DNA of 10,939 nt from AWTP1-13 sp035714005 (GTDB lineage: Bacteria; Pseudomonadota; Alphaproteobacteria; Rhizobiales; Hyphomicrobiaceae), in the NCBI GenBank assembly GCA_035714005.1, contig DASTMQ010000453.1, positions 1 through 10,939 of the forward strand. The letters are read 5' to 3'. The first letter of the stretch is position 1, and the number at the start of each line of letters is the position of its first letter. The position numbers were made by a program, and so were the translations under genes. The notes under the pieces were generated by a model that saw only the letters and a program-made list of their open reading frames with translations, ran no database searches and was not told the DNA's origin. Below, piece after piece: positions 1 to 6,451 of this stretch.

Positions 1-87
1 CGAAACTGGCGGCCGCCGGTCGCCGGGCGCCCCTCGGCGGAGCGGCGCCTGCGATCAGATGCGCAAGCCAACCCGAGGAGGAGCCCT

Positions 88-483
88 ATGGCCGCCACGA
101 TTGAAAGACTGGCAGCGAAAAGCGTATTCGACCCACCCACCTACAGCCAAACCATCAAGGTCACTGGAGCGCAAAGCATTTTGTTTGTTTCCGGCCAGGT
201 GGCCTACGACGACAAGGGCCAGCCCGCGCACCCCGGTGACTTTACCGCCCAGGCGCGCGCCACCTACAGCGCGCTCAAGGCGCAGGTGGAGGCCGCAGGT
301 GGCTCGCTTGCCAACATCGTCAAGTTGACGACCTATCTCGTCGATATTCGGCATCGCACGGAACTGGCGTCGATACGCGAGGAATTTTTTGGCAAGAAGG
401 GTCCTGCCTCCACGCTCGTTGGCGTCACCGCCTTGGCCCTGCCGGGTTGGCTCATCGAAGTGGAAGCGATCGCCGTAATCTGA
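88..483 (+). CDS. Rid-family (YjgF/YER057c/UK114) protein, non-canonical
   Basis: A 131-residue protein of normal length for the Rid family, small cytosolic trimers whose archetype RidA hydrolyses reactive enamine/imine intermediates from PLP enzymes. Visible family features are the SGQV stretch at residues 35-38, the central helix with AGGSLANIVKLTTYLVD (70-86) and the C-terminal strand EVEAIAV (124-130), which keeps the conserved Glu (E126). The Arg that RidA uses (R105 in E. coli) is absent: the aligned stretch reads GPASTLVGV, with Ser108 there. The protein is therefore more likely one of the Rid subfamilies without imine deaminase activity; its substrate is unknown. The ATG at 88 is preceded by an excellent Shine-Dalgarno run, gaggaggag (75-83), which fixes the start although the frame is open to the window edge. 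A hydrolase gene follows 200 bases later on the same strand. Confidence 0.93.
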   Translation: MAATIERLAAKSVFDPPTYSQTIKVTGAQSILFVSGQVAYDDKGQPAHPGDFTAQARATYSALKAQVEAAGGSLANIVKLTTYLVDIRHRTELASIREEFFGKKGPASTLVGVTALALPGWLIEVEAIAVI

Positions 484-489
484 GGGCGC

Positions 490-522
490 ACGGCAACGCG
501 CCGGCCATGCTGGCCTTGCCGT
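490..522 (+). terminator. Imperfect hairpin just after the Rid gene
   Basis: Seven bases after the Rid stop codon, acggcaa (490-496) and ttgccgt (516-522) are inverted repeats. Inside them, ggcc (503-506) pairs with ggcc (512-515) around a 5-base loop, leaving six unpaired bases on the left side. There is no T-tract, so this is at best a weak or factor-assisted 3' end. Confidence 0.25.
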
Positions 523-683
523 TAGGCGTGGTCCGGCTAGGCCGCGCGCGGTCGTCGCCTAGCCCATGGCGCCCCGGGGGAACCTGCCAGCGTTTCCCTT
601 TGCGCGCCTCGCATGTCAAACTGGGCGAGCTCCATTTTGCGTGGGGCGCCGGCTTTTGTCATGCTGACGTGGAGGATCCGCTC

Positions 684-1577
684 ATGCTCACCAGCAACGC
701 CACCCGCAAGACGGCGGCCGCGCCCGGCGCCTACGCATTCACCGTCGAGGACATGGAATACTTGCGCCACGACGACCAACCACTCCTGTTGCGCCTGTTC
801 AGACCGAGCGGCGCCGGCCCCTTCCCGTTGCTGATCGACCTGCACGGTGGCGCCTGGTGCGGGCAGGATCGCACGTCCGATACCCTCTTCAACGAGTCGC
901 TGGCAAAGAGCGGCGTGGTGGTGGCGGCCCTCGACTTTCGCATGCCGCCGGTTGCCGGCTATCCGGCCTCGCTGACCGACATCAACTATGCCATCCGCTG
1001 GCTGAAGGCGCGCGCCGGCGAGCTCAACTCGCGGGCCGACCGCGTCGGCCTGCTCGGGGTTTCGAGCGGCGCCCATCAGGCCATGCTTTCAGCCCTGCGC
1101 CCACGCGATCGGCGCTATGCCGCCATTTCCCTGCCCTCCCACCCCGAGCTCGATGCCAGCGTGGCGGCCGTCGTCCTCATTTGGCCGGTCATCGATCCCC
1201 TGCGCCGTTTCCACCACGCCAAGCGCCTGCAGGCCGCGGGCGGAAAATACCCTGAGCAAATTGATCGCGTTATTCCCCTGCACATCAAGTTTTGGCAGAC
1301 CGAGGAGGCGATGGAAGAGGGCAATCCCGTTGGCATCTTGGACCGGGGCGAGCCGGTCGAAATGCCACCGGTCCTTTACGTGCAAGGCGGCAACGACGTC
1401 GTGCACCCACGGGTCGATCTTGAACGCTTCGTGGCAAACTATCGCAAGCGCGGCGGGGACCTCGATCTTGCCCTCTATGAGGGCGAGGCGGAAGGTTTCA
1501 TTCGCAATCCGGCCTCCAAGGCGGCCCCGCTGGCCCTGCAGCGGACCATTGAATTCGTCCACGCGCGGCTCGACTGA
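684..1577 (+). CDS. Alpha/beta hydrolase (HSL/BD-FAE-like esterase) lacking the usual catalytic His
   Basis: A 297-residue cytosolic alpha/beta hydrolase of the hormone-sensitive lipase / acetyl-esterase type; no signal peptide is visible. It has the oxyanion motif HGGAW (54-58), the nucleophile elbow GVSSG (125-129, Ser127) and the acid position in GGNDVVHP (Asp238). The C-terminal motif that normally carries the catalytic His (as in EG-x-x-HGF) reads EGEAEGF, with Glu270 (codon gaa, 1491-1493) in the His place. The reading continues normally to the end of the domain, so this is not a truncation. The enzyme may be a non-classical or inactive hydrolase, may recruit another His (His241 is nearby in sequence), or may belong to a subfamily where this change is normal. 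The start is set by ggagg (671-675) eight bases before ATG 684; the frame is open further upstream, but that stretch has no ribosome site and poor composition. The substrate cannot be told. Confidence 0.9.
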   Translation: MLTSNATRKTAAAPGAYAFTVEDMEYLRHDDQPLLLRLFRPSGAGPFPLLIDLHGGAWCGQDRTSDTLFNESLAKSGVVVAALDFRMPPVAGYPASLTDINYAIRWLKARAGELNSRADRVGLLGVSSGAHQAMLSALRPRDRRYAAISLPSHPELDASVAAVVLIWPVIDPLRRFHHAKRLQAAGGKYPEQIDRVIPLHIKFWQTEEAMEEGNPVGILDRGEPVEMPPVLYVQGGNDVVHPRVDLERFVANYRKRGGDLDLALYEGEAEGFIRNPASKAAPLALQRTIEFVHARLD

Positions 1578-1727
1578 ACCATTGGCAACGCTCGCCTGCG
1601 GCCTGGTGGCGATGAGGCGCGCGGGCCGCGCGCGTGCTGCTGGCCGCCCGACCTTTTTTGGCTCGTGGCAGAGGGCAAAAGAGGCGTGACGGCGGGCAGG
1701 AATCGGGTTGAACTTTCGCCGCGGCGG

Positions 1728-1765
1728 CACAAATTTTGGCGAGAGACACAAATTTTGGCGAGAGA
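1728..1765 (+). repeat. 19-bp perfect tandem duplication upstream of ogt
   Basis: The 19-base unit cacaaattttggcgagaga occurs twice with no gap (1728-1746 and 1747-1765). It ends 27 bases before the ATG of the alkyltransferase gene and so lies in its promoter or leader. It could be a duplicated protein-binding site or a simple replication-slippage duplication. Its AT-rich core stands out in a very GC-rich area. Confidence 0.9.
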
Positions 1766-1792
1766 ATTGAGCCCGGACCAAAGGGGCGAGCC

Positions 1793-2356
1793 ATGAACCT
1801 AACCGAGCAGCACTATCTCGTCTTCGAGACGGCGAGCGGCTTTTGCGGCATCGCCTGGACCACGGCCGGCATCGCGCGCTTTCAGCTGCCGGTCAAAACC
1901 GCCGAAGCGGCGAGCCGCCTTCTGCTGCGCCGCCTGCCGGGCGCCACGCCCGGGACGCCCCCCGCAGACGTGGAGCGCGCCGTTAGGGCCGCGAGGCGCT
2001 ACTTTGCTGGCGAACAGACGGATTTTGCCGACCTCAAGCTCGACCTTGGTGAACAGACGGACTTTTTCGAGCGGGTCTATGCCGCAGCACGACGGGTGGC
2101 ATGGGGGCACACAACCACCTATGGCGCGCTGGCGAAGGAGCTGGGCGCCGGGCCGGAGGCCGCCCGCGATGTTGGCCAGGCCATGGCGCACAATCCGGTC
2201 CCCCTCATCATCCCCTGCCACCGGGTCTTGGCCGCCGGCGGCAAGCTTGGCGGCTTTTCCGCGCCGGGCGGGGCAAGCGCCAAGCGGCGCATGCTCGAGC
2301 TGGAGGGCGCCGAGCCGGCGCCGGGACATCCCGCGCAGGGCGCCTTCGAGTTCTAG
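1793..2356 (+). CDS. ogt: Methylated-DNA--protein-cysteine S-methyltransferase (O6-alkylguanine repair)
   Basis: A 187-residue Ogt/MGMT-type suicide repair protein that moves the alkyl group from O6-alkylguanine (and O4-alkylthymine) in DNA onto its own Cys. The active site is in the canonical IIPCHRV motif (139-145; acceptor Cys142). It is preceded by the DNA-binding helix region with GHTTTYGALAKELG (105-118) and followed by the conserved GGFSAPGG (153-160) and the C-terminal helix KRRMLELEGA. The N-terminal half (1-80) matches the usual variable ribonuclease-H-like domain. There is no Ada regulatory domain, so this is the constitutive-type protein, near normal length. ATG 1793 has aagggg (1781-1786) ahead of it; an in-frame ATG at 1736 lies inside the tandem repeat and is less likely. 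The hexapeptide GEQTDF occurs twice, at residues 73-78 and 86-91. The gene converges on the minus-strand gene ending at 2386, 29 bases away. Confidence 0.95.
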   Translation: MNLTEQHYLVFETASGFCGIAWTTAGIARFQLPVKTAEAASRLLLRRLPGATPGTPPADVERAVRAARRYFAGEQTDFADLKLDLGEQTDFFERVYAAARRVAWGHTTTYGALAKELGAGPEAARDVGQAMAHNPVPLIIPCHRVLAAGGKLGGFSAPGGASAKRRMLELEGAEPAPGHPAQGAFEF

Positions 2357-2385
2357 GCCCGCTCAAGGATCCGATGCCGGCCGTA

Positions 2386-2679
2386 TCAGGCGGGCCGTCG
2401 CCGCTGCCGCTTCACCGCCCCCCGTGCGGGTGCGGCCTTGCCCTTGGCGCCGCCCGGGCTCGGGCGTTTCGAACGCGGATTGGCCTTGTGGCGCAAGGCT
2501 CGTGCCATACGCTCGGCGGCCTCGCTCGCTTTTTCAGGGGTGTCGAAGGTACCGAGATAGAGGATCTTGGTGCCACTGCGGATCAACGCCCGATAGCCGC
2601 TGCCATTGGGATAGACGAAGCGCGGCAACTCCGGATTGATAGTGCGCCTGCGACTTGGTTGCCGAGTTGCCGTTCGCAT
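2386..2679 (-). CDS. Small basic protein with AP2/ERF-like domain
   Basis: A 97-residue, very basic protein. Residues about 20-62 (RFVYPNGSGYRALI, then YLGTFDTPEKASEAAERMA) have the layout of an AP2/ERF domain: short beta strands, then the YLGTFDT turn, then a helix beginning TPEKA. In plants this domain binds GC-rich DNA; in bacteria it occurs mostly in HNH homing endonucleases and in short stand-alone proteins. No nuclease motif is present here. The C-terminus (63-97) is a Lys/Arg/Pro/Ala-rich tail like that of histone-H1-like proteins, which would fit non-specific nucleic acid binding; this is inference. The start is ATG at 2679 with gagga (minus strand) about 8 bases upstream. It may be the first gene of a monocistronic unit; it runs towards ogt. 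Confidence 0.75.
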   Translation of the reverse strand: MRTATRQPSRRRTINPELPRFVYPNGSGYRALIRSGTKILYLGTFDTPEKASEAAERMARALRHKANPRSKRPSPGGAKGKAAPARGAVKRQRRRPA

Positions 2680-3054
2680 CGATCAATCCTCAACGTCGCC
2701 TGACCACGTTGGCCCGCCAGCCCGCAACCGATGGCGCTGGCAGCATAAAACCTGGAGTTACTACAGCTGCAAGCCCCGCTCAGCGGCGCGCGCCGCTTTT
2801 CTGTTGGCGCGCCGGCGCCCACACCTTGAGTTGCTGATCGCAGCCATCGTCGCTCGCAAGGCTGCAGCAAACCCGCGGCGCCGACGCAAATCCGCTCGCC
2901 ACATCCAGAAATTGGCGCGGGCTGGCGGCATTTCCCCGTGCAGCGGCGCCAGCGCGCAATGCCTGGGGAGGCAACCGGCGCGTCTCCTGCAACGGGCGGG
3001 CGGCGGCCGGGCGCTCGCGCCAGAACAGCGGCTGTGGATTGGCCGATTTAGCAA
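2680..3054. other. Non-coding gap, GC-rich
   Basis: No convincing gene. Open frames on both strands here are Arg/Pro/Ala-rich and fit no family, as expected by chance at this GC. The part next to 2679 should hold the promoter of the AP2-like gene, but I could not pick reliable -35/-10 boxes. Confidence 0.5.
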
Positions 3055-3055
3055 C

Positions 3056-3083
3056 AAAAAATCAAAGGGCGGCCAAGCGCCCC
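3056..3083 (-). terminator. Probable intrinsic terminator of the DUF2778-like gene
   Basis: Read on the minus strand, starting about 11 bases after the stop codon at 3094: a GC stem (gggcg at 3067-3071 pairing with cgccc at 3078-3082, six-base loop), then TTTGATTTTTT (3066 down to 3056). The stem is short (5 bp) but pure GC and is followed by a real T-tract. Confidence 0.55.
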
Positions 3084-3093
3084 CGCAGTGGCA

Positions 3094-4209
3094 CTATTTA
3101 AAGAGCGAAGACAGGGAAAACGAGGACACCCTCACAACGGGTGGCGTTTCGGCAATTTGTGGATAGGGCTCGTCGATATAGACGTTCACGCCCGTGGCGC
3201 GACCATCCTTGATGAGCGAGGCGACGTAGGCCCATCCGTTGGGCCCCAGCCCCAGACAGGCTTCAGACATTTCACCCTTGAGGCGCACGTGAATGGCAAT
3301 ATTGCCGCGCGCCAAGATGGCCGCGGTTTGTGCCGGAGTAAACTTCTCCCGGTTCCACAACTTCGTCAGAAAGATGCCCGCAACCATGCGCTTGGTCTTG
3401 GGGCCCCAACTCACTCTGCCCTCCTTGTCGGAGGCGAACGCGTATTGTCCCGGCGGCAGCGGGCCAACGGCGCGTGCGGCCAAACAGTCAGGATCGGGAT
3501 TGTTTCTGCAAGTATCCCTGCCGGAGATGGCCCAAGCTACGGTCTTTCCCGCCAGTTGCGGATCATCGGCGATGACGAACAGGCGGCCGGTCCTGATGGT
3601 GTAGCCCAAGCGAAAGCTTTTGAGCGCGTCAGGGACGTGCCGCACGACATCGTCAAAGGGGCTACAAATTTCACCATCGGTCAGCTTTCTCTCGTAGCCC
3701 TTGTGTTGAATGGTGACGTAGTCAACGCCGGGCGCGCAATCCCACTGCGGCAGCACCTTCTTGTCGGCGAGAGCGACTCTCGGCTGCGAGGCTGCCGTCG
3801 CGGGCTTCGGCACCGCGGCGACGACCGGCGCCTTCTTCGGGGCCGTCGGTGGCGCCGCCTTCGGCATTGCCGCCTTCGAGGAACCTCGCATTTGCTCGCA
3901 CTCGGTAGACAGTTTGGGCGGTTGGATCTGCTTTACCGCCAGCTGCCGTGCGAGGACGTGCGTCGCGCCTTGTTTGATGTAGGCCTCAATCAGCGCCTGC
4001 TGCACCTCGACCTGTTCCTGCGACAATTCGAAGATGCAGTCTTCGTAAATCTGATCCCCGACCTGGCCAAAAAAATTGGCGATGTCGCCCGCGGCCGCCG
4101 CCGATGGGGCGCTGGGTGCCTTGGCGTCCTGCGCCAGACCGTCACCGGCCGACGAGCAAAGCGCCGCCACGCCGGCGAACAACAGGCTGCGAATGTTAGC
4201 GCCGGTCAT
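3094..4209 (-). CDS. Exported protein with DUF2778/Tlde1-like L,D-transpeptidase-type C-terminal domain
   Basis: A 371-residue exported protein. Signal peptide: MTGANIR, a hydrophobic core (SLLFAGVAAL), likely cleavage after GLA at residue 26. Residues 40-108 form a mature N-terminal segment with two Cys (58, 104) and no recognised family. Residues about 109-150 are an Ala/Pro/Lys-rich linker. The C-terminal domain (about 200-350) follows the DUF2778 pattern: YTIRTGRL (203-210), ISG...NNP (228-239), GPLPPGQY (249-256), then IAIH (304-307) and SEACLGLG (315-322). In DUF2778/Tlde1 the His and the Cys of SEGC are the L,D-transpeptidase-like catalytic pair. Here His307 and Cys318 are both kept but the Gly before Cys is Ala. 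Activity on peptidoglycan is a family-based inference. Start choice: the frame extends to a TTG at 4281 and an ATG at 4251, but ATG 4209 gives a clean signal peptide; none has a strong ribosome site. Confidence 0.8.
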   Translation of the reverse strand: MTGANIRSLLFAGVAALCSSAGDGLAQDAKAPSAPSAAAAGDIANFFGQVGDQIYEDCIFELSQEQVEVQQALIEAYIKQGATHVLARQLAVKQIQPPKLSTECEQMRGSSKAAMPKAAPPTAPKKAPVVAAVPKPATAASQPRVALADKKVLPQWDCAPGVDYVTIQHKGYERKLTDGEICSPFDDVVRHVPDALKSFRLGYTIRTGRLFVIADDPQLAGKTVAWAISGRDTCRNNPDPDCLAARAVGPLPPGQYAFASDKEGRVSWGPKTKRMVAGIFLTKLWNREKFTPAQTAAILARGNIAIHVRLKGEMSEACLGLGPNGWAYVASLIKDGRATGVNVYIDEPYPQIAETPPVVRVSSFSLSSLFK

Positions 4210-4956
4210 AGTCGTTGCGACACCCAAAGCCAAAGCCTTGTTTTCCCCCATTATCTCGAGGGCGCGTGCGATCAGCAACAACCCTCATTGGAAGCGCGGT
4301 CCCACGCCCGTGCGGCCGCTCTGCAATCGCTCCAATCCCGCGCCAGTAGCGGGTTGTGCGTCCCAGGAATGACGCGCGATGTGGCCCGATCAAGCCCCGT
4401 CCGGTGGTCCGACTCGGATGTTAGTTCAGGCGCCCGGCTTCGGCTAGGCGCAATCCCGATCGCCAGAGGGCAGCCGTTTGCCGAGCCGACGCGCCGCAAC
4501 AGGTTGCACTGACCGATCTGACAAGCGGCGGCGATTGTTCCCTTTCCCTATCCCGTGGCGGCGGCAAAGAACATGGCAGCCGTTGCCTCTCAATCGGCCT
4601 TGCCCCATCGCGTCCTTGACCTGCTGGCTTGACCTGCTGGGCCAATCGAACGCCGACGTCTCGCCGCACGCACCGCCCCAATCGGGCAGGCGTCAGCCGC
4701 ACCAATCCTGCAGCGGTGGGCCGTCCGCCACGCGGCGCGCGCAAGCTGCGCAGGAACCATGGCGGCATCATGGCCTTGGCCCAGGGCCTACGCTCCCCCG
4801 CTGCCGCCAAGCGGCGGGGAGGGAGGCCGCCGCTGGCCCGGCGCATCCCAGCGTCGGGCTTTGATGTGTGGGCCACGGGCGTCGACCGCCGGCGCACGCT
4901 TGCTTGCCCGCGCTTGCCTTTCCTCTTGCCTTTCCTGGAGCATGGATCTCCAGGGA
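4210..4956. other. GC-rich gap without convincing gene
   Basis: About 750 bases between the starts/ends of two minus-strand genes. Several long open frames cross it on both strands (for example 4421-4897 minus and 4629-5048 plus). All are Arg/Pro-rich, overlap each other and have no family signature, so I read them as chance frames. The stretch contains a 13-bp tandem duplication (4615-4640). It should also hold the promoter of the exported DUF2778-like gene near 4210-4300. Confidence 0.5.
4615..4640 (+). repeat. 13-bp perfect tandem duplication
   Basis: The unit cttgacctgctgg occurs twice back to back (4615-4627, 4628-4640). Thirteen bases is not a multiple of three, so the duplication would shift any reading frame, which supports this region being non-coding. 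Confidence 0.85.
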
Positions 4957-4983
4957 AAAAGCCGCCCGTGAGGGGCGGCTTTT
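4957..4983 (-). terminator. Strong, probably bidirectional intrinsic terminator
   Basis: A perfect 11-bp stem: aaaagccgccc (4957-4967) with gggcggctttt (4973-4983), loop of five bases. Runs of A on one side and T on the other let it work in both directions. On the minus strand it lies 28 bases past the stop codon at 5012 and so ends the small exported-protein gene. A second inverted repeat, cctggag/ctccagg (4934-4940, 4948-4954), lies directly beyond it. Confidence 0.85.
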
Positions 4984-5011
4984 CCAGATCGTTAAATTCC
5001 CGACGGCAGAC

Positions 5012-5269
5012 TTATCGGATCACGACCCAATTGCCGCCGCGCCAGTAGCCGTGGCCGCGACCTGGGTCGCGCCAACGGTAGTGCTCACGCCGCGACCACC
5101 TCCAGTTGTCGGGATGAATGTTCAGCCGCAACTCGGGGCCGTAGGCCGGCCTACCGCGCACGCGCCAGCAATCGCCTTCATCGTTACAAACCACTGCAGC
5201 TGACGCCGCCGTGGCCGTCAACGTCAACGCACCCGCGCCGATAAGAAGCGCTTTACGGATCGCGTTCAT
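5012..5269 (-). CDS. Short exported Trp/Arg-rich protein
   Basis: An 85-residue exported protein with a textbook signal peptide: MNAIRK, hydrophobic core ALLIGAGALTLTATA, cleavage after ASA at residue 24. The mature part of about 61 residues has a Cys pair (C28, C34, possible disulfide) and repeated aromatic/Arg patterns: DNWRW, EHYRWRD and GHGYWRGGNW. Short secreted proteins of this look are common in Rhizobiales and have no assigned function; I recognise the style rather than a named family. The start is ATG 5269 with ggag about 6 bases upstream; an in-frame ATG at 5284 sits over that ribosome site and is less likely. The gene ends at the strong terminator 28 bases downstream. Confidence 0.85.
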   Translation of the reverse strand: MNAIRKALLIGAGALTLTATAASAAVVCNDEGDCWRVRGRPAYGPELRLNIHPDNWRWSRREHYRWRDPGRGHGYWRGGNWVVIR

Positions 5270-5848
5270 GGTCGACTCCACCATTGTTTCACCTGGCAGG
5301 AAAACGCCCAACCGCGGAGTTGGTTGCGTCCTGATTTTTGAGCGTTACCGCATTGCAACAGTCGATTGTCCGTAGGCCGCAAATATCAATTTCTCGCGCC
5401 ACCCGAGTTGTCGGCTTCGTCGCAACACGTGACAATTCGCCCGCCGCTTTGCTCGGGGTTCGGCTATCTCGAAAACCGTGCAGCTAGGTTTGCCTCAGCA
5501 CCGCTTGGCGCCGCGGAGGCATCGCCCGGTTTTGCTCCGTATGCCGCTGATCTTCTCGTCTGGCATCGCCCCGCCGAGCCGCGCGCCGCGGCCAAGGTGT
5601 TCCCGGCAACTGCTATCCCCCGCGCGCCGGCGTTGGATCGGTTCGCCGCTTTTCAAGAGATCGAAGGCCGGCGACCGCGCGGCCACGGTGCCCACATGCT
5701 GGCGGGCGGGGTTAGTCATGGCCAGGCTCGCCCCAGCAGCGATCAACACCCCGAGCACCTCGCCCGCAGCCGACCCGTCACGGCCTTTGGGTCGTTGCTG
5801 CCGGCCGTTTTGGCACGCCAACCGCCATGCCATAGTCGAAGCAAAATG

Positions 5849-5862
5849 GGTAAGCGCTTACC
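5849..5862. promoter_or_regulatory. 14-bp perfect palindrome of LacI-family operator type
   Basis: The sequence ggtaagcgcttacc is a perfect palindrome with a central CG, the arrangement typical of LacI/GalR-family operators (the class related to TGTAAGCGCTTACA). No regulator or sugar gene is near, and no gene starts within 250 bases, so the site may be an orphan, a remnant of a lost operon, or chance. Confidence 0.4.
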
Positions 5863-5935
5863 GCTCAACTAAGCCCTCCAAGCCAGGGCTCAAGGCCGGC
5901 GCTGAAACGGCTGGGCAAAGCGGACCTCGCGGATC

Positions 5936-6001
5936 GGTCGGAGCGGTGAGCTTCGAACGCGTGACCGCTTGCGCCCGTACAAACGGGTCAGCGCGCCGAC
6001 C
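5936..6001. other. Cloverleaf-like set of nested inverted repeats, possible RNA element or tRNA remnant
   Basis: A 66-base block closed by ggtcgg/ccgacc (5936-5941 with 5996-6001) encloses two further stems: gcggt/accgc (5943-5947 with 5964-5968) and cccgt/acggg (5974-5978 with 5983-5987, four-base loop). On the minus strand the second arm contains GTTCGAA, the sequence seen in tRNA T-loops, and the first hairpin contains TTTGTA. The block is too short for a tRNA with a D-arm, and its T-stem and anticodon stem do not pair correctly. It could be a decayed tRNA, a small structured RNA or coincidence. Confidence 0.25.
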
Positions 6002-6121
6002 CCAGTAGAATCGAGGCTTTTGTACCATCCCGAGTTAGCGGCTTGCGGTTCGCTGGCGCCTGTCCTGGGGCGAAACGCAGGCGAAACCCGTCTCGGCCTT
6101 GGCATGCGGCGCCCCAGAGTT

Positions 6122-6361
6122 TTAGCGCCGAGACCAGTAAGGGCGCGAGGTTCGGCTACCCGCGGTGACCGGCTCGCTGCCTGTTATCACGACCGTGCTA
6201 CGCCGCCCCTTCGCCGTAAGCTCGGCGCGGCGCTTTTTCACCTCATCGAGCGCTTGGCGTTGGGTAACGAACAGCCCCATACGCTCGGTGCCGGTACCGA
6301 CCGACCAGCCATAATTAGTGTGCTCGACTACGAAAGTCGTTGTTGTCGTTCGCTTAGCCAC
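6122..6361 (-). CDS. Small DUF2188-like protein
   Basis: A 79-residue protein. After a Thr-rich start (KRTTTTTF), residues about 9-62 show strand–turn–strand–helix–strand: VVEHTNYGWSV, GLFVTQRQALDEVKKRRAE, then STVVITGSEP. That is the layout of DUF2188, short proteins of unknown role. The start must be GTG at 6361, as no ATG occurs in frame before residue 28; no clear ribosome site is seen, so the N-terminus is uncertain. It lies 90 bases after the DUF4167-like gene on the same strand and could end that unit. Confidence 0.65.
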   Translation of the reverse strand: MAKRTTTTTFVVEHTNYGWSVGTGTERMGLFVTQRQALDEVKKRRAELTAKGRRSTVVITGSEPVTAGSRTSRPYWSRR

Positions 6362-6451
6362 ACACGCAGGCTAGCATAGTCGGCAGAAATTAGCGAGCAG
6401 CCCGATCGCCAGAGGATTGCAAGCATTGAGCAGCCATCGCAGCCTCGATGG

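Larger units (their letters stand above)
5270..6121. other. Long gap without convincing gene
   Basis: About 850 bases with no gene I can support. Long frames (5366-5872 and 5478-6008 plus, 5495-5833 minus) overlap one another and are Arg/Pro/Ala-rich without family features. Two structured elements stand out: a perfect 14-bp palindrome at 5849-5862 and nested inverted repeats at 5936-6001. The promoter of the short exported-protein gene must lie just above 5270. Confidence 0.5.

Noticed and set aside
1..104. Possible 3' end of an upstream gene overlapping the Rid start (frame 3, TGA at 102-104)
   Set aside because: Only about 33 codons are visible, with no recognisable sequence; in this GC-rich stretch all three plus frames are open.
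1089..1781. 230-codon minus-strand frame
   Set aside because: Antisense to the hydrolase gene, with no family features.
4455..4469. 15-bp direct repeat cccgatcgccagagg, also at 6401-6415
   Set aside because: Both copies are in gene-free DNA but there is no flanking symmetry, integrase or mobile gene; a 15-bp match can occur by chance in GC-rich DNA of this size.
3088..4512. 474-codon plus-strand frame
   Set aside because: It is antisense to the exported DUF2778-like gene, which has a signal peptide and family motifs; high GC leaves the opposite strand open by chance.
4421..4897. 158-codon minus-strand frame (and plus-strand frames 4478-4864, 4629-5048)
   Set aside because: Arg/Pro-rich, mutually overlapping, crossed by a 13-bp duplication, no ribosome site or family.
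5495..5833. 112-codon minus-strand frame with a short hydrophobic stretch
   Set aside because: The stretch VLGVLIAAGASLAM looks membrane-like, but the rest is shadow-like and two plus-strand frames compete with it; not enough support.
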